In this document: one piece after another, positions 1 through 8,250 of the stretch
How positions within the stretch are numbered: position 1 is the first letter of the stretch
Layout: every line of letters starts with the position of its first letter
NCBI GenBank assembly: GCA_903822005.1
Contig: CAIJNL010000014.1
Span: 124,001 to 188,000, forward strand
Direction of reading: 5' to 3'
Length of the DNA: 64,000 nucleotides
Source of the DNA: an uncultured Nitrospiraceae bacterium
Lineage (GTDB): Bacteria; Nitrospirota; Thermodesulfovibrionia; Thermodesulfovibrionales; Dissulfurispiraceae
The notes under the pieces: generated by a model
Told to the model about the DNA's origin: nothing
The model's input: the letters and a program-made list of their open reading frames with translations, nothing else
Databases searched by the model: none
Program-made: the position numbers and the translations under genes

Positions 1-201
1 ACCGGGGCCTATCGAGATGCCAAACACATCAATCCCTGAAATGTCAAGGCCTGCTCCCTGGAGTACTCGGTCAATCTCTTTCATTATGCGTTCCGAATGG
101 GTGACGCGAACATTCAACCGCGACTCGGCAACGAGCTTATCATCATCCATAACAGCGATCCCGCCCATCATTGTAGATGTCTCAACAGCAAGAAGTTTCA
201 T
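1..201 (-). CDS. tsaB: TsaB, tRNA t6A biosynthesis protein (N-terminal part)
   Basis: Reading the minus strand from 201 to the window edge gives 67 codons beginning MKLLAVETSTMMGGIAV, with a later GISIGPG. This is the N-terminal ASKHA-fold signature of TsaB (YeaZ), the partner that activates TsaD in making N6-threonylcarbamoyladenosine at position 37 of ANN-decoding tRNAs in the cytoplasm. The ATG overlaps the stop of the upstream MFS gene as ATGA, so the two are probably translationally coupled. The gene runs off the left edge, so its C-terminal half is not visible. Its partner tsaD lies at 38722-39744. The family assignment rests on the conserved N-terminal motif pair only. Confidence 0.88.
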   Translation of the reverse strand, partial: MKLLAVETSTMMGGIAVMDDDKLVAESRLNVRVTHSERIMKEIDRVLQGAGLDISGIDVFGISIGPG

Positions 202-1421
202 ACCCCGGCCTCCTCATGATGCCTCGCAAATAACAGAGCAAACAACATGCTGCTTATAATGCATACTGCCGCAAACAGATGCAGTGATTCTAGCGTACCG
301 AACGCATGCGCCGCAAATCCGATCGCAGAGTTGCCGAGCGGCGCGAAACCCAGAAATACCAGGGTATAAAGACTCATCACCCTGCCCCTTAACGCGTCAG
401 ACACCGTATGCTGGATAAAACTGTTGCATACAGCAAGAAAGCTGACTATGCCCAAACCAGCAAAGAAGATAAAGAAAAGCGAGAGATAATAGTTGTGCGA
501 AAAAGAGAGTGCCATTACCGCCATCGCAAAAACATTGGCAGCAGCCGGGATAAACAGGCCCTTTAGCCCGATATCTCCCCTGAAAGCTATAAAAATAGCG
601 CCGATAAAGGAGCCCGTGCCGGCGGTCGAGACTAGCATGCTCAGCCCGGTAACGCCGGAATTCAGCACCTCCTCTGCAATGACCGGCAGCATGGTTACGT
701 AAGGGATGCCGAAGAGGCTGAAGATGGTTATCAGCGACATGATATAGAGCACCCTCTTTTCTCTTAGAACAAACCGCCATCCGTCGCCGATGCCCTCCAG
801 GAAGCCTTTTTCGTTGACTATCGTCTTTTCAACGGCCTTTATCCTGGAAAGCGCAATGACAACAGGCACAAAACTGAGCGCGTTCAGGAAAAAGCAGGCC
901 GGCATGCTCACACCCGCTATAAGAATACCTGCCATGAGAGGCCCAAGAACACGCGCACCGTTGAAGGCGGCCGAATTCAGGGCTATGGCACTGGTGATGT
1001 TCTTTCTGCCGACCAGGTCCGAAAGCAGCGCCTGCCTGGCAGGCACATCAAAAGCATTCAGCATGCCGAATAAAAAAGCGAGCACCGCGACATGCCATAC
1101 TTCGACAATGTCCAGATAAGTAAGAATGCCGAGCGTAAGCGCGGGGACTATCGAAAGAGCCTGGGTTACAAGGACAATGTTGCGCCGTGGATACCTGTCG
1201 GCGAGCGAGCCGCCTAAAAGCGTAAACAGCAGTATAGGCAAAGAGGCGCAGGATGCAACAAGGCCGAGGTAGAGCGGTGACTTGGTCAGCGAATAAACCA
1301 GCCATCCCTGCGCCACGGAATGCATCCATGTGCCAGAAAGCGAGATGACCTGCCCCAGCCAGAAGAGCCGGAAATCCCGGTTATAAAGCGCCGAAAATCT
1401 TTTTAAGTCGTTGTCAGGCAT
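198..1421 (-). CDS. MFS exporter (MFS_3 / enterobactin-exporter-like)
   Basis: A 407-residue inner-membrane protein with about 12 hydrophobic segments. The N-terminus (NRDFRLFWLGQVISLSGTWM) and the cytoplasmic loop motif GGSLADRYPRR after the second segment are typical of the MFS_3 group that includes EntS. The substrate cannot be read from sequence; export of a small molecule by proton antiport is the family expectation. I start at the ATG at 1421 rather than the TTG three bases upstream. No Shine-Dalgarno is visible, and a TATACT box lies 8 nt upstream of the ATG (1430-1435), so the message may be leaderless. It overlaps tsaB by 4 nt. Confidence 0.85.
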   Translation of the reverse strand: MPDNDLKRFSALYNRDFRLFWLGQVISLSGTWMHSVAQGWLVYSLTKSPLYLGLVASCASLPILLFTLLGGSLADRYPRRNIVLVTQALSIVPALTLGILTYLDIVEVWHVAVLAFLFGMLNAFDVPARQALLSDLVGRKNITSAIALNSAAFNGARVLGPLMAGILIAGVSMPACFFLNALSFVPVVIALSRIKAVEKTIVNEKGFLEGIGDGWRFVLREKRVLYIMSLITIFSLFGIPYVTMLPVIAEEVLNSGVTGLSMLVSTAGTGSFIGAIFIAFRGDIGLKGLFIPAAANVFAMAVMALSFSHNYYLSLFFIFFAGLGIVSFLAVCNSFIQHTVSDALRGRVMSLYTLVFLGFAPLGNSAIGFAAHAFGTLESLHLFAAVCIISSMLFALLFARHHEEAGV

Positions 1422-1513
1422 CAATTATGAGTATAACGCATGGTCACGGGAAAAGAGTACGCTGTGATAAGACATATACTGACAGCTCATTTTGGTAAAA
1501 AAAGCCCCCGGAA

Positions 1514-1543
1514 TTGACAAAACCCTGCGAGGTATAGTTTAAT
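1514..1543 (+). promoter_or_regulatory. sigma-70 promoter for the tRNA-Val/tRNA-Asp pair
   Basis: A perfect -35 box TTGACA (1514-1519) is followed after 18 nt by TTTAAT (1538-1543), five of six matches to the -10 consensus. Transcription would begin near 1550, a few bases before tRNA-Val. No other promoter is apparent between the two tRNAs, which are 33 nt apart, so they are probably co-transcribed. Confidence 0.65.
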
Positions 1544-1557
1544 AAATGCTCGTTTTC

Positions 1558-1633
1558 GGGCGGTTAGCTCAGCTGGGAGAGCGCAGCCCTTACAAGGCTG
1601 ATGTCACAGGTTCGATCCCTGTACCGCCTACCA
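1558..1633 (+). tRNA. tRNA-Val (anticodon UAC)
   Basis: A full cloverleaf can be drawn: acceptor GGGCGGT/ACCGCCT (first pair G-U), D stem GCTC/GAGC, anticodon stem CAGCC/GGCTG with loop CTTACAA, and T stem ACAGG/CCTGT with loop TTCGATC. The anticodon TAC reads valine GUA/GUG codons. The CCA end is encoded. Confidence 0.97.
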
Positions 1634-1666
1634 TTTATTTTAGTTTATGAAGTGCAATACCGCTTT

Positions 1667-1743
1667 GGGGCGGTAGTTCAGCTGGTTAGAACGCATGCCT
1701 GTCACGCATGAGGTCGCGGGTTCGAGTCCCGTCCGCCCCGCCA
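1667..1743 (+). tRNA. tRNA-Asp (anticodon GUC)
   Basis: The acceptor GGGGCGG/CCGCCCC, D stem GTTC/GAAC, and anticodon stem CATGC/GCATG with loop CTGTCAC (anticodon GTC) give a clear tRNA-Asp with encoded CCA. Its last bases from 1726 are repeated at 8169-8192, so this gene appears to have served as an integration target. Confidence 0.97.
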
Positions 1744-1749
1744 TTTCTC
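1726..1749 (+). repeat. direct repeat at tRNA-Asp 3' end (attL-like)
   Basis: GTCCCGTCCGCCCCGC (1726-1741) plus the following eight bases recur at 8169-8192 with 22 of 24 positions identical. The repeat starts inside the T arm and runs past CCA, the usual crossover segment of tyrosine-integrase elements that target tRNA 3' ends. The intact tRNA lies on this side. Confidence 0.65.
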
Positions 1750-1870
1750 ACATCCCCCTTTATTATCCCATTGTGAATCTGAGTGTGGTAGAATGTCTTG
1801 GGCAGTTTTCTATCCTCATCAATGCCCGACATTCGATCCACAATAGATAACTTGACATTGGTTATAGCAC

Positions 1871-1904
1871 TTGATCAATCATATATAATATATAAGATAA
1901 GGAG
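1871..1904 (+). promoter_or_regulatory. AT-rich leader with TATAAT, TTGATCAA palindrome and SD
   Basis: Upstream of the catabolic operon are an 8-bp palindrome TTGATCAA (1871-1878), a TATAAT box (1884-1889) and an AAGGAG Shine-Dalgarno (1899-1904), 9 nt before the ATG. A TTGACA at 1852-1857 is 26 nt from the TATAAT, too far for a standard promoter. This suggests an activator-dependent or operator-controlled promoter; no regulator gene is nearby. Confidence 0.35.
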
Positions 1905-1913
1905 ATCAGAATA

Positions 1914-2777
1914 ATGACGAGTCATGCAGCCGAATTGGAGCAGTTGTTATCGCAGGCAATTGAGTTTCACGTTCACACAGGTCCCGACGGCAAAACGCCC
2001 AGGAAAGCTGATGTATTTGAAGTCCTTCGCGACGCCAGACAAGCGGGTATGCGTGCCGTGGTACTAAAAAATAAAAGTTGCGGCACTGGTGCCATTGCTC
2101 AACTGGCGAATAAATATGCGGATGGAGCACTCGCAATTGGAAGCATAACCCTGGATGTGAGCGTGGGTGGATTTAATCCTGAAGCAGTCGAAATTGAGGC
2201 CGCCATGGGTTCCAAAGTAGTCTGGATGCCGACTTATTCAGCGCTCAACGCCCCTAAAAAGAGCGCTATTGATTCCTTGCGACATCGCCTCACAGTCATG
2301 GACGAAAAAGGCAATCTTCTTCCTGAAGTACTGAATGTTCTGGAGGTTGTCAAAAAATATGATATGGTCCTGGCAACAGGTCATCTGTCCCGGGAAGAAA
2401 TCTTTAAACTGATTGAGACTGCTGTCGGCCTCGGTCACAAGAAAGTTGTTCTTACACATCCTCTTACAAGAAATGTAAATACGCGCATGGAAATTGCCGA
2501 CCAGCTTACCTTATCAAACATGGGGGCTTTTATTGAACATACATGGGTTGCGACAATGCCTAAACATGACCAGATCCCGGCAGGCGATTTCACCCGGGCC
2601 ATTAGGGCGGTCGGAGTGGATAAGTGCGTTATCGGATCGGACTTTGGACAGGTCCATAACCCCCTGCCCATTGAGGGATTTCGCATGATGCTTGCAACAC
2701 TGCTTGACGAAGGGTTCAGCGTCGCGGAACTTGAACAGATGATCAAGAAAAACCCGGCATATCTGCTGGGCTTATAG
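1914..2777 (+). CDS. DUF6282-type amidohydrolase-superfamily protein
   Basis: A 287-residue cytoplasmic protein with the HVH motif of the metal-dependent hydrolase superfamily at His19/His21 (EFHVHTGPDGK). Other likely ligands are Lys52, His157 (ATGH), His182 (THP) and Asp243 (GSDFG). The fold and spacing fit a TIM-barrel amidohydrolase, and I recognise the DUF6282 pattern. No reaction is established for that family. It is the first gene of a plus-strand operon with two aconitase-family dehydratases and an MFS carrier, which suggests hydrolysis of an amide, lactone or C-C bond in a carboxylic-acid catabolic route. The start is supported by an AAGGAG box 9 nt upstream. Confidence 0.75.
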   Translation: MTSHAAELEQLLSQAIEFHVHTGPDGKTPRKADVFEVLRDARQAGMRAVVLKNKSCGTGAIAQLANKYADGALAIGSITLDVSVGGFNPEAVEIEAAMGSKVVWMPTYSALNAPKKSAIDSLRHRLTVMDEKGNLLPEVLNVLEVVKKYDMVLATGHLSREEIFKLIETAVGLGHKKVVLTHPLTRNVNTRMEIADQLTLSNMGAFIEHTWVATMPKHDQIPAGDFTRAIRAVGVDKCVIGSDFGQVHNPLPIEGFRMMLATLLDEGFSVAELEQMIKKNPAYLLGL

Positions 2778-2824
2778 AGCACTTGTCCCTGATAGACATG
2801 TGAGAAAAGAGAGGTGGAACAGCT

Positions 2825-4084
2825 TTGGGATTGACTCTTACTGAAAAGATATTGGCGAAAGCTGCGGGCACAGACAGGGTAGAACCAGGGGAAATCATCA
2901 ACGCGAGAGTCGATGCGGTTATCGGCCATGATATTTCAACCGCAGCCTTTCGGGAATTGGTGAAAATGAAAGTAACCAAGGTCTTTGACCGCAACAAAGT
3001 ATTCTTTACCGTTGACCATTTTGCGCCCAGCCCTTCATTGGATGCCGCGGCCCAGCTGAAGGATTTGTATGCTTTCATCGACCAATATGAAATAAAAAAT
3101 TGGTTCGAACTCGGGCGGGGAGGCATTTGCCATGCCATTTTCCCTGAGCAAGGCCTGATCACGCCAAGTACAGTGGTCCTGGGTGCCGATTCTCATACAT
3201 GCACCTATGGCGCATTGGGGACATTCGCAACAGGAATGGGTGTTACCGACATTGCCTCCGCCATGGCCCTGGGAGAAGTTTGGCTGAAAGTCCCGGCTTC
3301 AATGAAAATCGAATTTGACGGCGTTGTGGGAGACATGATAACCGGCAAAGACCTGATTCTGCATGTCATTGGAAACATAGGGGTGGATGGAGCGCTTTAC
3401 CAGGCCATGGAGTTTTGCGGCAGCGCAATCCGCGGCCTGCCCATCGATGACCGTTTTACAATCTGTAACATGGCCATCGAAGCCGGAGCAAAAAATGGAA
3501 TCATAGCAGTCGATCATGTGACCACCGATTATCTCTTGAATAGGGCCAAGGAGTCGTATCAGTCTTTAGCAAGTGACGATACTGCCCAGTACGATAGAAA
3601 TTTTAGATGGGATGCGTCTGCAATCACGCCGCTTGTCGCCCAGCCGGATTCTCCGGCTAATGTTGCGCCTGCCGCCGATTTGCAGAAAATCAGGGTAAAC
3701 CAGGTTGTTATCGGATCATGCACCAACGGCAGGATTACAGATATGAGGGCCGCAGCCAGGATTCTGAAAGGACAAAAGGTGGCCCGGGGAGTAAGGCTGC
3801 TGATATTTCCGGCAACTCAGGAAATCTATCTGCAGGCCATGAGAGAAGGCCTGATCGAAACGTTTGTTGAGGCCGGAGCAGTGATATCTCCTCCCATATG
3901 CGGACCATGTCTTGGTGCTCATATGGGACTATTGGCAGCTGGTGAAGTGGCGATTTCTACTACTAACCGCAACTTTGTCGGGCGGATGGGGCATAGAGAC
4001 AGCCGCGTTTATCTGTCATCTCCGTTTACCGCAGCCGCCTCTGCCGTCGCAGGATACATTGTAAGCCCAAGGGAGGTGTGCTAA
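2825..4084 (+). CDS. aconitase-family dehydratase, large subunit (LeuC-like)
   Basis: A 419-residue iron-sulfur hydro-lyase large subunit. The 4Fe-4S cluster cysteines are Cys299 (GSCTNG), Cys359 and Cys362 (CGPC), and the ADSHTCTYGA motif near residue 121 is conserved across the family. The length matches bacterial LeuC-2, homoaconitase and 2,3-dimethylmalate dehydratase large subunits. These share the reaction of shifting a hydroxyl via a dehydrated intermediate. The start is TTG at 2825 with AGGTGG seven bases upstream. The small subunit follows after one base. There is no leuA or leuB beside it, and the neighbours are hydrolases and a carrier, so a catabolic 2-alkylmalate or tricarboxylate substrate is more likely than leucine synthesis; isopropylmalate cannot be excluded. 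Confidence 0.85.
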   Translation: MGLTLTEKILAKAAGTDRVEPGEIINARVDAVIGHDISTAAFRELVKMKVTKVFDRNKVFFTVDHFAPSPSLDAAAQLKDLYAFIDQYEIKNWFELGRGGICHAIFPEQGLITPSTVVLGADSHTCTYGALGTFATGMGVTDIASAMALGEVWLKVPASMKIEFDGVVGDMITGKDLILHVIGNIGVDGALYQAMEFCGSAIRGLPIDDRFTICNMAIEAGAKNGIIAVDHVTTDYLLNRAKESYQSLASDDTAQYDRNFRWDASAITPLVAQPDSPANVAPAADLQKIRVNQVVIGSCTNGRITDMRAAARILKGQKVARGVRLLIFPATQEIYLQAMREGLIETFVEAGAVISPPICGPCLGAHMGLLAAGEVAISTTNRNFVGRMGHRDSRVYLSSPFTAAASAVAGYIVSPREVC

Positions 4085-4085
4085 T

Positions 4086-4583
4086 ATGCAGGGGAAAGCC
4101 TGGAGATTTGAGAATGATGTGAATACAGATGCCATTATCCCCGGCAGATTCCTTGCTGACTGGAACAAGAATCCGGGAAAGTTGAAAGATCATTGCTTTA
4201 TCGATCTGCTTCCGGATTTCTCCAGGTCTGTTGAGAAGGGAGACTATATAGTCGCCGGAACAAACTTTGGCTGCGGTTCTTCCCGGGAGGCGGCACCTAT
4301 TGCCATCAAGATGTCCGGTGTCAATGTCATCATTGCCGGATCTTTCGCCCGTATTTTCTACCGCAACTGCATTAATGTCGGAGTGCTTGCACTGGAATCC
4401 GCCGAAGCTTCCGCAAAAGTGCGCCAGGGGGATATTTTGAACGTGGATATAATGACAGGGGTGATCAACAATGTCACTACTGGTCAGGCTTATTCATTTA
4501 AGCCTGTGCCGCCATTTCTCAAGGAAATACTTGATCTTGGCGGACTGGCGCCGTATGTTCAAAATAAACTGAACATTAGTTAA
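4086..4583 (+). CDS. aconitase-family dehydratase, small subunit (LeuD-like)
   Basis: A 165-residue swivel-domain subunit that completes the active site of the large subunit encoded one base upstream. The N-terminal DVNTDAIIPGRF and the NFGCGSSRE motif (about residues 60-68) bind the substrate carboxylates in LeuD and DmdB proteins. Length is normal for the 160-170-residue subfamily found in archaea and anaerobes. Coupled translation with the large subunit is expected from the spacing. Substrate specificity is undetermined. Confidence 0.85.
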   Translation: MQGKAWRFENDVNTDAIIPGRFLADWNKNPGKLKDHCFIDLLPDFSRSVEKGDYIVAGTNFGCGSSREAAPIAIKMSGVNVIIAGSFARIFYRNCINVGVLALESAEASAKVRQGDILNVDIMTGVINNVTTGQAYSFKPVPPFLKEILDLGGLAPYVQNKLNIS

Positions 4584-4684
4584 GCAGACCGGTTTAATGC
4601 TGTATTGATGCTTTTCGAACGAGGGTCGGCTTCCAGAAGGGGTGCCCGATTCGATGAGTATGCAGTGGAGAGGGGAATACAGGC

Positions 4685-6616
4685 ATGGGTGATCATCTTT
4701 TCGCCAAAATAACAAAATCACATCTGGTATCCGGTGAGATGAAGCCTGGCTCCGAAGTGGGCATTTCGATAGACCAGACGCTGACCCAGGATGCCCTTGG
4801 GACAATGGCCTATCTCCAATTCGAGGCCATGGGGATACCGAAAGTAAAAACAAAATTGTCAGTCTCATATGTAGACCACTTAATGCTTCAGGAAGGCTTT
4901 GAAAATGCCGATGATCATAAATATCTTCAAACAGTCGCCGCCAAATATGGGGTCTATTTTTCAAAACCGGGTAACGGAATTTGTCATCAGGTACATCTGG
5001 AGCGATTCAGCCGTCCCGGCTGGACTCTCATTGGCAGTGACAGCCATACACCCACCGCTGGCGCCCTTGGCATGCTTGCCATTGGGGCTGGAGGCCTGGA
5101 TGTAGCTGTTGCCATGGGAGGCGGCGCGTTCCATTTTATATACCCGAAAGTGGTGCGCGTTAACCTTTCAGGACATCTCAGGCCCTGGTCAACAGCCAAA
5201 GATATCATTTTGGCAGTATTAAAAAAACTTACTACCAAAGGCAACACAGGCGTAGTACTGGAATATGGCGGGTCGGGGATAAAGACGCTCACCATACCGG
5301 AAAGGGCAACAATCGCAAATATGGGCGCCGAAACCGGGGTTACCACCTCTATCTTTCCGAGTGATGAGATCTCGCGAAACTTTTTGATTGCCCAGGGGCG
5401 TGAAGCTGACTGGATTGATTTGTCTCCGGATGCTGATGCCATATATGACAATATTCTTGAGTTCAATCTGGATGATATTGAGCCTAATGTCGCCCTGCCT
5501 CATTCGCCGGAAAACGTTACCCGTGTAAGAGACGCTGGAGAAATAAAGGTTGACCAGGTCATGATCGGCAGCTGCACTAACGCATCGTACCGCGATCTGA
5601 TGATTGTGGCACATATGCTGAAAGGGCGCCGGGTTGACCCGGGAGTCAGCTGCGGCATCGTTGCAGGCACCAGGCAGGTATTGCGGATGATCAACGATGA
5701 CGGAGCGCTGGGAGATATTATTGACTCCGGAGCACGGATTCTTGAATCATCCTGCGGGTTCTGTGTCGGCTATGGACAATCGCCGCAGTCGGCTGCTGTC
5801 TCGGTCAGGACCAATAACAGGAACTTTGAAGGCAGGAGTGGCACGAAAAACGCGAAGGTGTATTTAGTCAGTCCCGAGGTTGCTGCCGCAACCGCCCTGA
5901 CCGGAAAATTAACCGACCCCCGCGACCTTGGCATCGAATATCCGGAAATCGCTGTACCCAGTGCCTATCATGTCAATGATGATATGATCATTAAGCCTCC
6001 TGATAATCCGGGGCCTGTGTTCCGGGGACCGAACATTGGAGACCCGCCCCGCAACTCGCCAATGCCTGATAATCTCCTGGCGCGTGTGGCCATCAAAGTT
6101 GGGGACAAAATTACAACTGACCATATAATACCTGCCGGAGCAGCCGGAAGATACCGCTCCAATATACCTCAATCCAGTAATTTCGTGTTTCGCGATGTTG
6201 ATCCGGCATTTGTTCAGCGCTGCAAGGATAATCAGAACAGCAATGTAGGATCGGCCATTATTGCCGGAGCAAGCTACGGGCAGGGTTCTTCCCGTGAACA
6301 TGCCGCAATATGCCCGATGTATCTCGGCGTAAAGTTGATTATTGCCAAAAGCTATGAACGGATACATATGGCCAATCTGGTAAATTTCGGCATCCTGCCT
6401 CTCCTGTTCTGTGATGAAACTGATTATGACAGGCTCAATATTCCGGATGAGTTGACGGGATTCAATCTCAGCGAGGCCTTGTCACTGCCTGTTTCTGTCA
6501 TTGAAAATGCCACTCAAGGTTACCGGTTCTCGGTCAGGCACACTTTGACAGGCCGGCAGATTTCGATCATATTGAAAGGCGGACTTTTAAACTGGGTTGG
6601 GGGAGAGGCAAAATAA
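4685..6616 (+). CDS. aconitate hydratase, Aquifex-type single-chain
   Basis: A 643-residue protein in which the cluster-binding domains (Cys297 in GSCTNAS, Cys357 and Cys360 in SCGFC) are fused to a C-terminal swivel domain (GQGSSREH near residue 535). The length matches the compact Aquifex-type putative aconitase family rather than the roughly 900-residue AcnA or AcnB. The family converts citrate to isocitrate through cis-aconitate, but here the gene sits with a separate LeuCD-like dehydratase, so it may act on a related tricarboxylate. The ATG is preceded by GAGAGGGG at a somewhat long spacing. The gap of about 100 bases from the LeuD-like gene carries no other feature I can see. Confidence 0.82.
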   Translation: MGDHLFAKITKSHLVSGEMKPGSEVGISIDQTLTQDALGTMAYLQFEAMGIPKVKTKLSVSYVDHLMLQEGFENADDHKYLQTVAAKYGVYFSKPGNGICHQVHLERFSRPGWTLIGSDSHTPTAGALGMLAIGAGGLDVAVAMGGGAFHFIYPKVVRVNLSGHLRPWSTAKDIILAVLKKLTTKGNTGVVLEYGGSGIKTLTIPERATIANMGAETGVTTSIFPSDEISRNFLIAQGREADWIDLSPDADAIYDNILEFNLDDIEPNVALPHSPENVTRVRDAGEIKVDQVMIGSCTNASYRDLMIVAHMLKGRRVDPGVSCGIVAGTRQVLRMINDDGALGDIIDSGARILESSCGFCVGYGQSPQSAAVSVRTNNRNFEGRSGTKNAKVYLVSPEVAAATALTGKLTDPRDLGIEYPEIAVPSAYHVNDDMIIKPPDNPGPVFRGPNIGDPPRNSPMPDNLLARVAIKVGDKITTDHIIPAGAAGRYRSNIPQSSNFVFRDVDPAFVQRCKDNQNSNVGSAIIAGASYGQGSSREHAAICPMYLGVKLIIAKSYERIHMANLVNFGILPLLFCDETDYDRLNIPDELTGFNLSEALSLPVSVIENATQGYRFSVRHTLTGRQISIILKGGLLNWVGGEAK

Positions 6617-6661
6617 GCCATACCAGTTCAAAGATATAAACACACAGGGGGGAACATTATT

Positions 6662-7957
6662 ATGGATCGCACTGCTTCGTTGCCTGAAGACACTTCTCAA
6701 AAACCGACCAGAATTCGCGTCGGGCTGGTAGTAATCCTGTTATTCACATTGCTGGTTGCATATCTCGACAGGGTGAATATCGCGGTGATCATGGCTGATT
6801 CACATTTTCTGCAGGAACTGGGCCTGGTCAACAATCCTGTGGGACAGGGTTTTTTGATGACCTTTTTTCTGATCGCCTATGGACTTGGAAATGTGTTGCT
6901 CAGCCCGCTGGGAGACAAACTCGGTCCGCGCAAAGCGATGAGTATCGCACTAATCTCCTGGACCATTCCGGTAATGATGGGAGGCCTGGCAAGGTCGCTG
7001 CCGGTGCTATATGCTTCGCGTTTCATCCTTGGGGCCGGAGAGGCGATGCACTACCCGATGCAGATCAAATTCGTGAAGAACTGGTTCCCATTGCAGGAGC
7101 GTGGAAAAGCCAATTCAGTCTGGGTAATGGGCACAATGATAGGCCCGGCCATCGCAATGCCTGTCTTTGCCTTTATTGTTGCGGCCTACGACTGGAGGGC
7201 AACTTTCTGGGTATGCGCCGCATTGGGTATAATCATTCTTCCGATAATATGGTTTTGCACAACTGACCGGCCAAGTCAGCACAAATGGGTTAACAAAAAA
7301 GAGCTGGAACACATTGAGTCCGGCCAGCAGGCTGAAAGCCAGCGTCAGGAACAGGATGTCAAAACAGGGAATGTCTGGCAAAACTACCTGCTGCTTGCGA
7401 CGAACCTCGATTTCATCTGCTCCACTGTGGCTTATTGGTCATCTGTCAGTATGTGGTGGGGCATAATGTCGTGGCTTCCCCAGTACCTGAAAGTTGCCCG
7501 CGGCTTTTCCTGGGCCGAGATGGGCTTCTTCTCTTCCCTGCCCTATCTGCTGGGAATTTTCGGGATAATGTTCGCAGGATATTCTGCCGACCGGATTAAA
7601 AGATCGGCCCCGATAAACTGCCTTGGGCTTGGCGGGTGCGCATTTTTCATATTACTCGGGGCCACAGCCAGTGACAGTTATATGAGTGCTATCTTCCTCG
7701 CCATCAGCATGTTCTTTAAAGGCGTATCACAACCAATGGCATGGACTGTTCTTCAGGCATTTATGCCCTCGAAGATCATAGGGCAGGCCGCCGGATTGCA
7801 AAACGGCTCATCGCAGCTTATCGGCTCACTTTCGCCGATTGTCATTGGCTATTTGATATCGATTACCGGCACTTATACTGCAGGGTTGATGTATCTGGTT
7901 GTTTTCGGCTTTATAGGAGCTACCAGCGGTTTATATCTGGTATGGAGAAAGTACTAG
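6662..7957 (+). CDS. MFS carrier, anion:cation symporter (ACS) type
   Basis: A 431-residue inner-membrane protein with about 12 predicted segments. The first segment ends in AYLDRVNIAV, a hallmark of the ACS group that takes up hexuronates, galactonate, phthalate and other organic anions by proton symport. LGDKLGPRKA after segment 2 is the MFS loop motif. It is the last gene of the catabolic operon, 45 nt after the aconitase gene, with a GGGGGG Shine-Dalgarno. The position suggests that it imports the carboxylate processed by the upstream enzymes. Specificity cannot be read. Confidence 0.85.
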   Translation: MDRTASLPEDTSQKPTRIRVGLVVILLFTLLVAYLDRVNIAVIMADSHFLQELGLVNNPVGQGFLMTFFLIAYGLGNVLLSPLGDKLGPRKAMSIALISWTIPVMMGGLARSLPVLYASRFILGAGEAMHYPMQIKFVKNWFPLQERGKANSVWVMGTMIGPAIAMPVFAFIVAAYDWRATFWVCAALGIIILPIIWFCTTDRPSQHKWVNKKELEHIESGQQAESQRQEQDVKTGNVWQNYLLLATNLDFICSTVAYWSSVSMWWGIMSWLPQYLKVARGFSWAEMGFFSSLPYLLGIFGIMFAGYSADRIKRSAPINCLGLGGCAFFILLGATASDSYMSAIFLAISMFFKGVSQPMAWTVLQAFMPSKIIGQAAGLQNGSSQLIGSLSPIVIGYLISITGTYTAGLMYLVVFGFIGATSGLYLVWRKY

Positions 7958-8050
7958 GCAACATGAAAGTAATGGGACAGGAAAATTTTTTATACCTTAA
8001 AACTGCTGCGTTGACAGGGCAACTTCTGAAAAATTGATTATTCGACCATG

Positions 8051-8093
8051 CTGAGTTAACCTTCTCTGCTATCGACAGAGAAGGTTAACTCAG
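8051..8093. terminator. 18-bp perfect hairpin, probably a bidirectional terminator
   Basis: CTGAGTTAACCTTCTCTG (8051-8068), loop CTATCGA, then the exact reverse complement (8076-8093). It lies between the convergent MFS carrier and amidohydrolase genes, where a two-way terminator is expected. No U-tract follows on the plus strand; on the minus strand an AT-rich stretch containing TTTTT lies about 15-20 bases beyond. It could also be a recombination or protein-binding palindrome near the right end of the island. Confidence 0.55.
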
Positions 8094-8168
8094 GCTCTCC
8101 GGGGTTGCCCTTTACGGCACCGTCAAAACAAAGCAGCCCAATCTGAATAATGCCGCTGACAATCCAGC

Positions 8169-8192
8169 GTCCCGTCCGCCCCGCAATTTTTC
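8169..8192 (+). repeat. second copy of tRNA-Asp 3' end (attR-like)
   Basis: GTCCCGTCCGCCCCGC at 8169-8184 is identical to the tRNA-Asp 3' end, and the next eight bases match at six positions. The bases upstream do not form the rest of a tRNA, so this is an isolated 3' fragment as left by site-specific integration. Confidence 0.65.
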
Positions 8193-8250
8193 CCCTGATG
8201 ATAATGGCCGATGATTTACATTTGTTTGCGGCCTGTCTCTTTTCAAGTGT

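Larger units (their letters stand above)
1744..8192. mobile_element. putative tRNA-Asp-associated genomic island with catabolic genes
   Basis: The stretch between the two copies of the tRNA-Asp 3' end carries five plus-strand genes (DUF6282 hydrolase, LeuC-like, LeuD-like, aconitase, MFS carrier) and a long hairpin near its right end. This fits a small island integrated at tRNA-Asp. No integrase, excisionase or transfer gene is visible inside, so it would be a remnant or would have been moved in trans. The functionally related amidohydrolase at 8251-9675 lies outside the repeats. The att call rests on the repeat alone. Confidence 0.45.

Noticed and set aside
1852-1889. TTGACA and TATAAT upstream of the catabolic operon as a simple sigma-70 promoter
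   Set aside because: The 26-nt spacing is too long for a standard promoter; reported only as a possible regulated leader.
2825-4583. Calling the LeuC/LeuD-like pair leuC and leuD
   Set aside because: No leucine-pathway genes are adjacent and the context is catabolic; family motifs do not separate isopropylmalate from other substrates.
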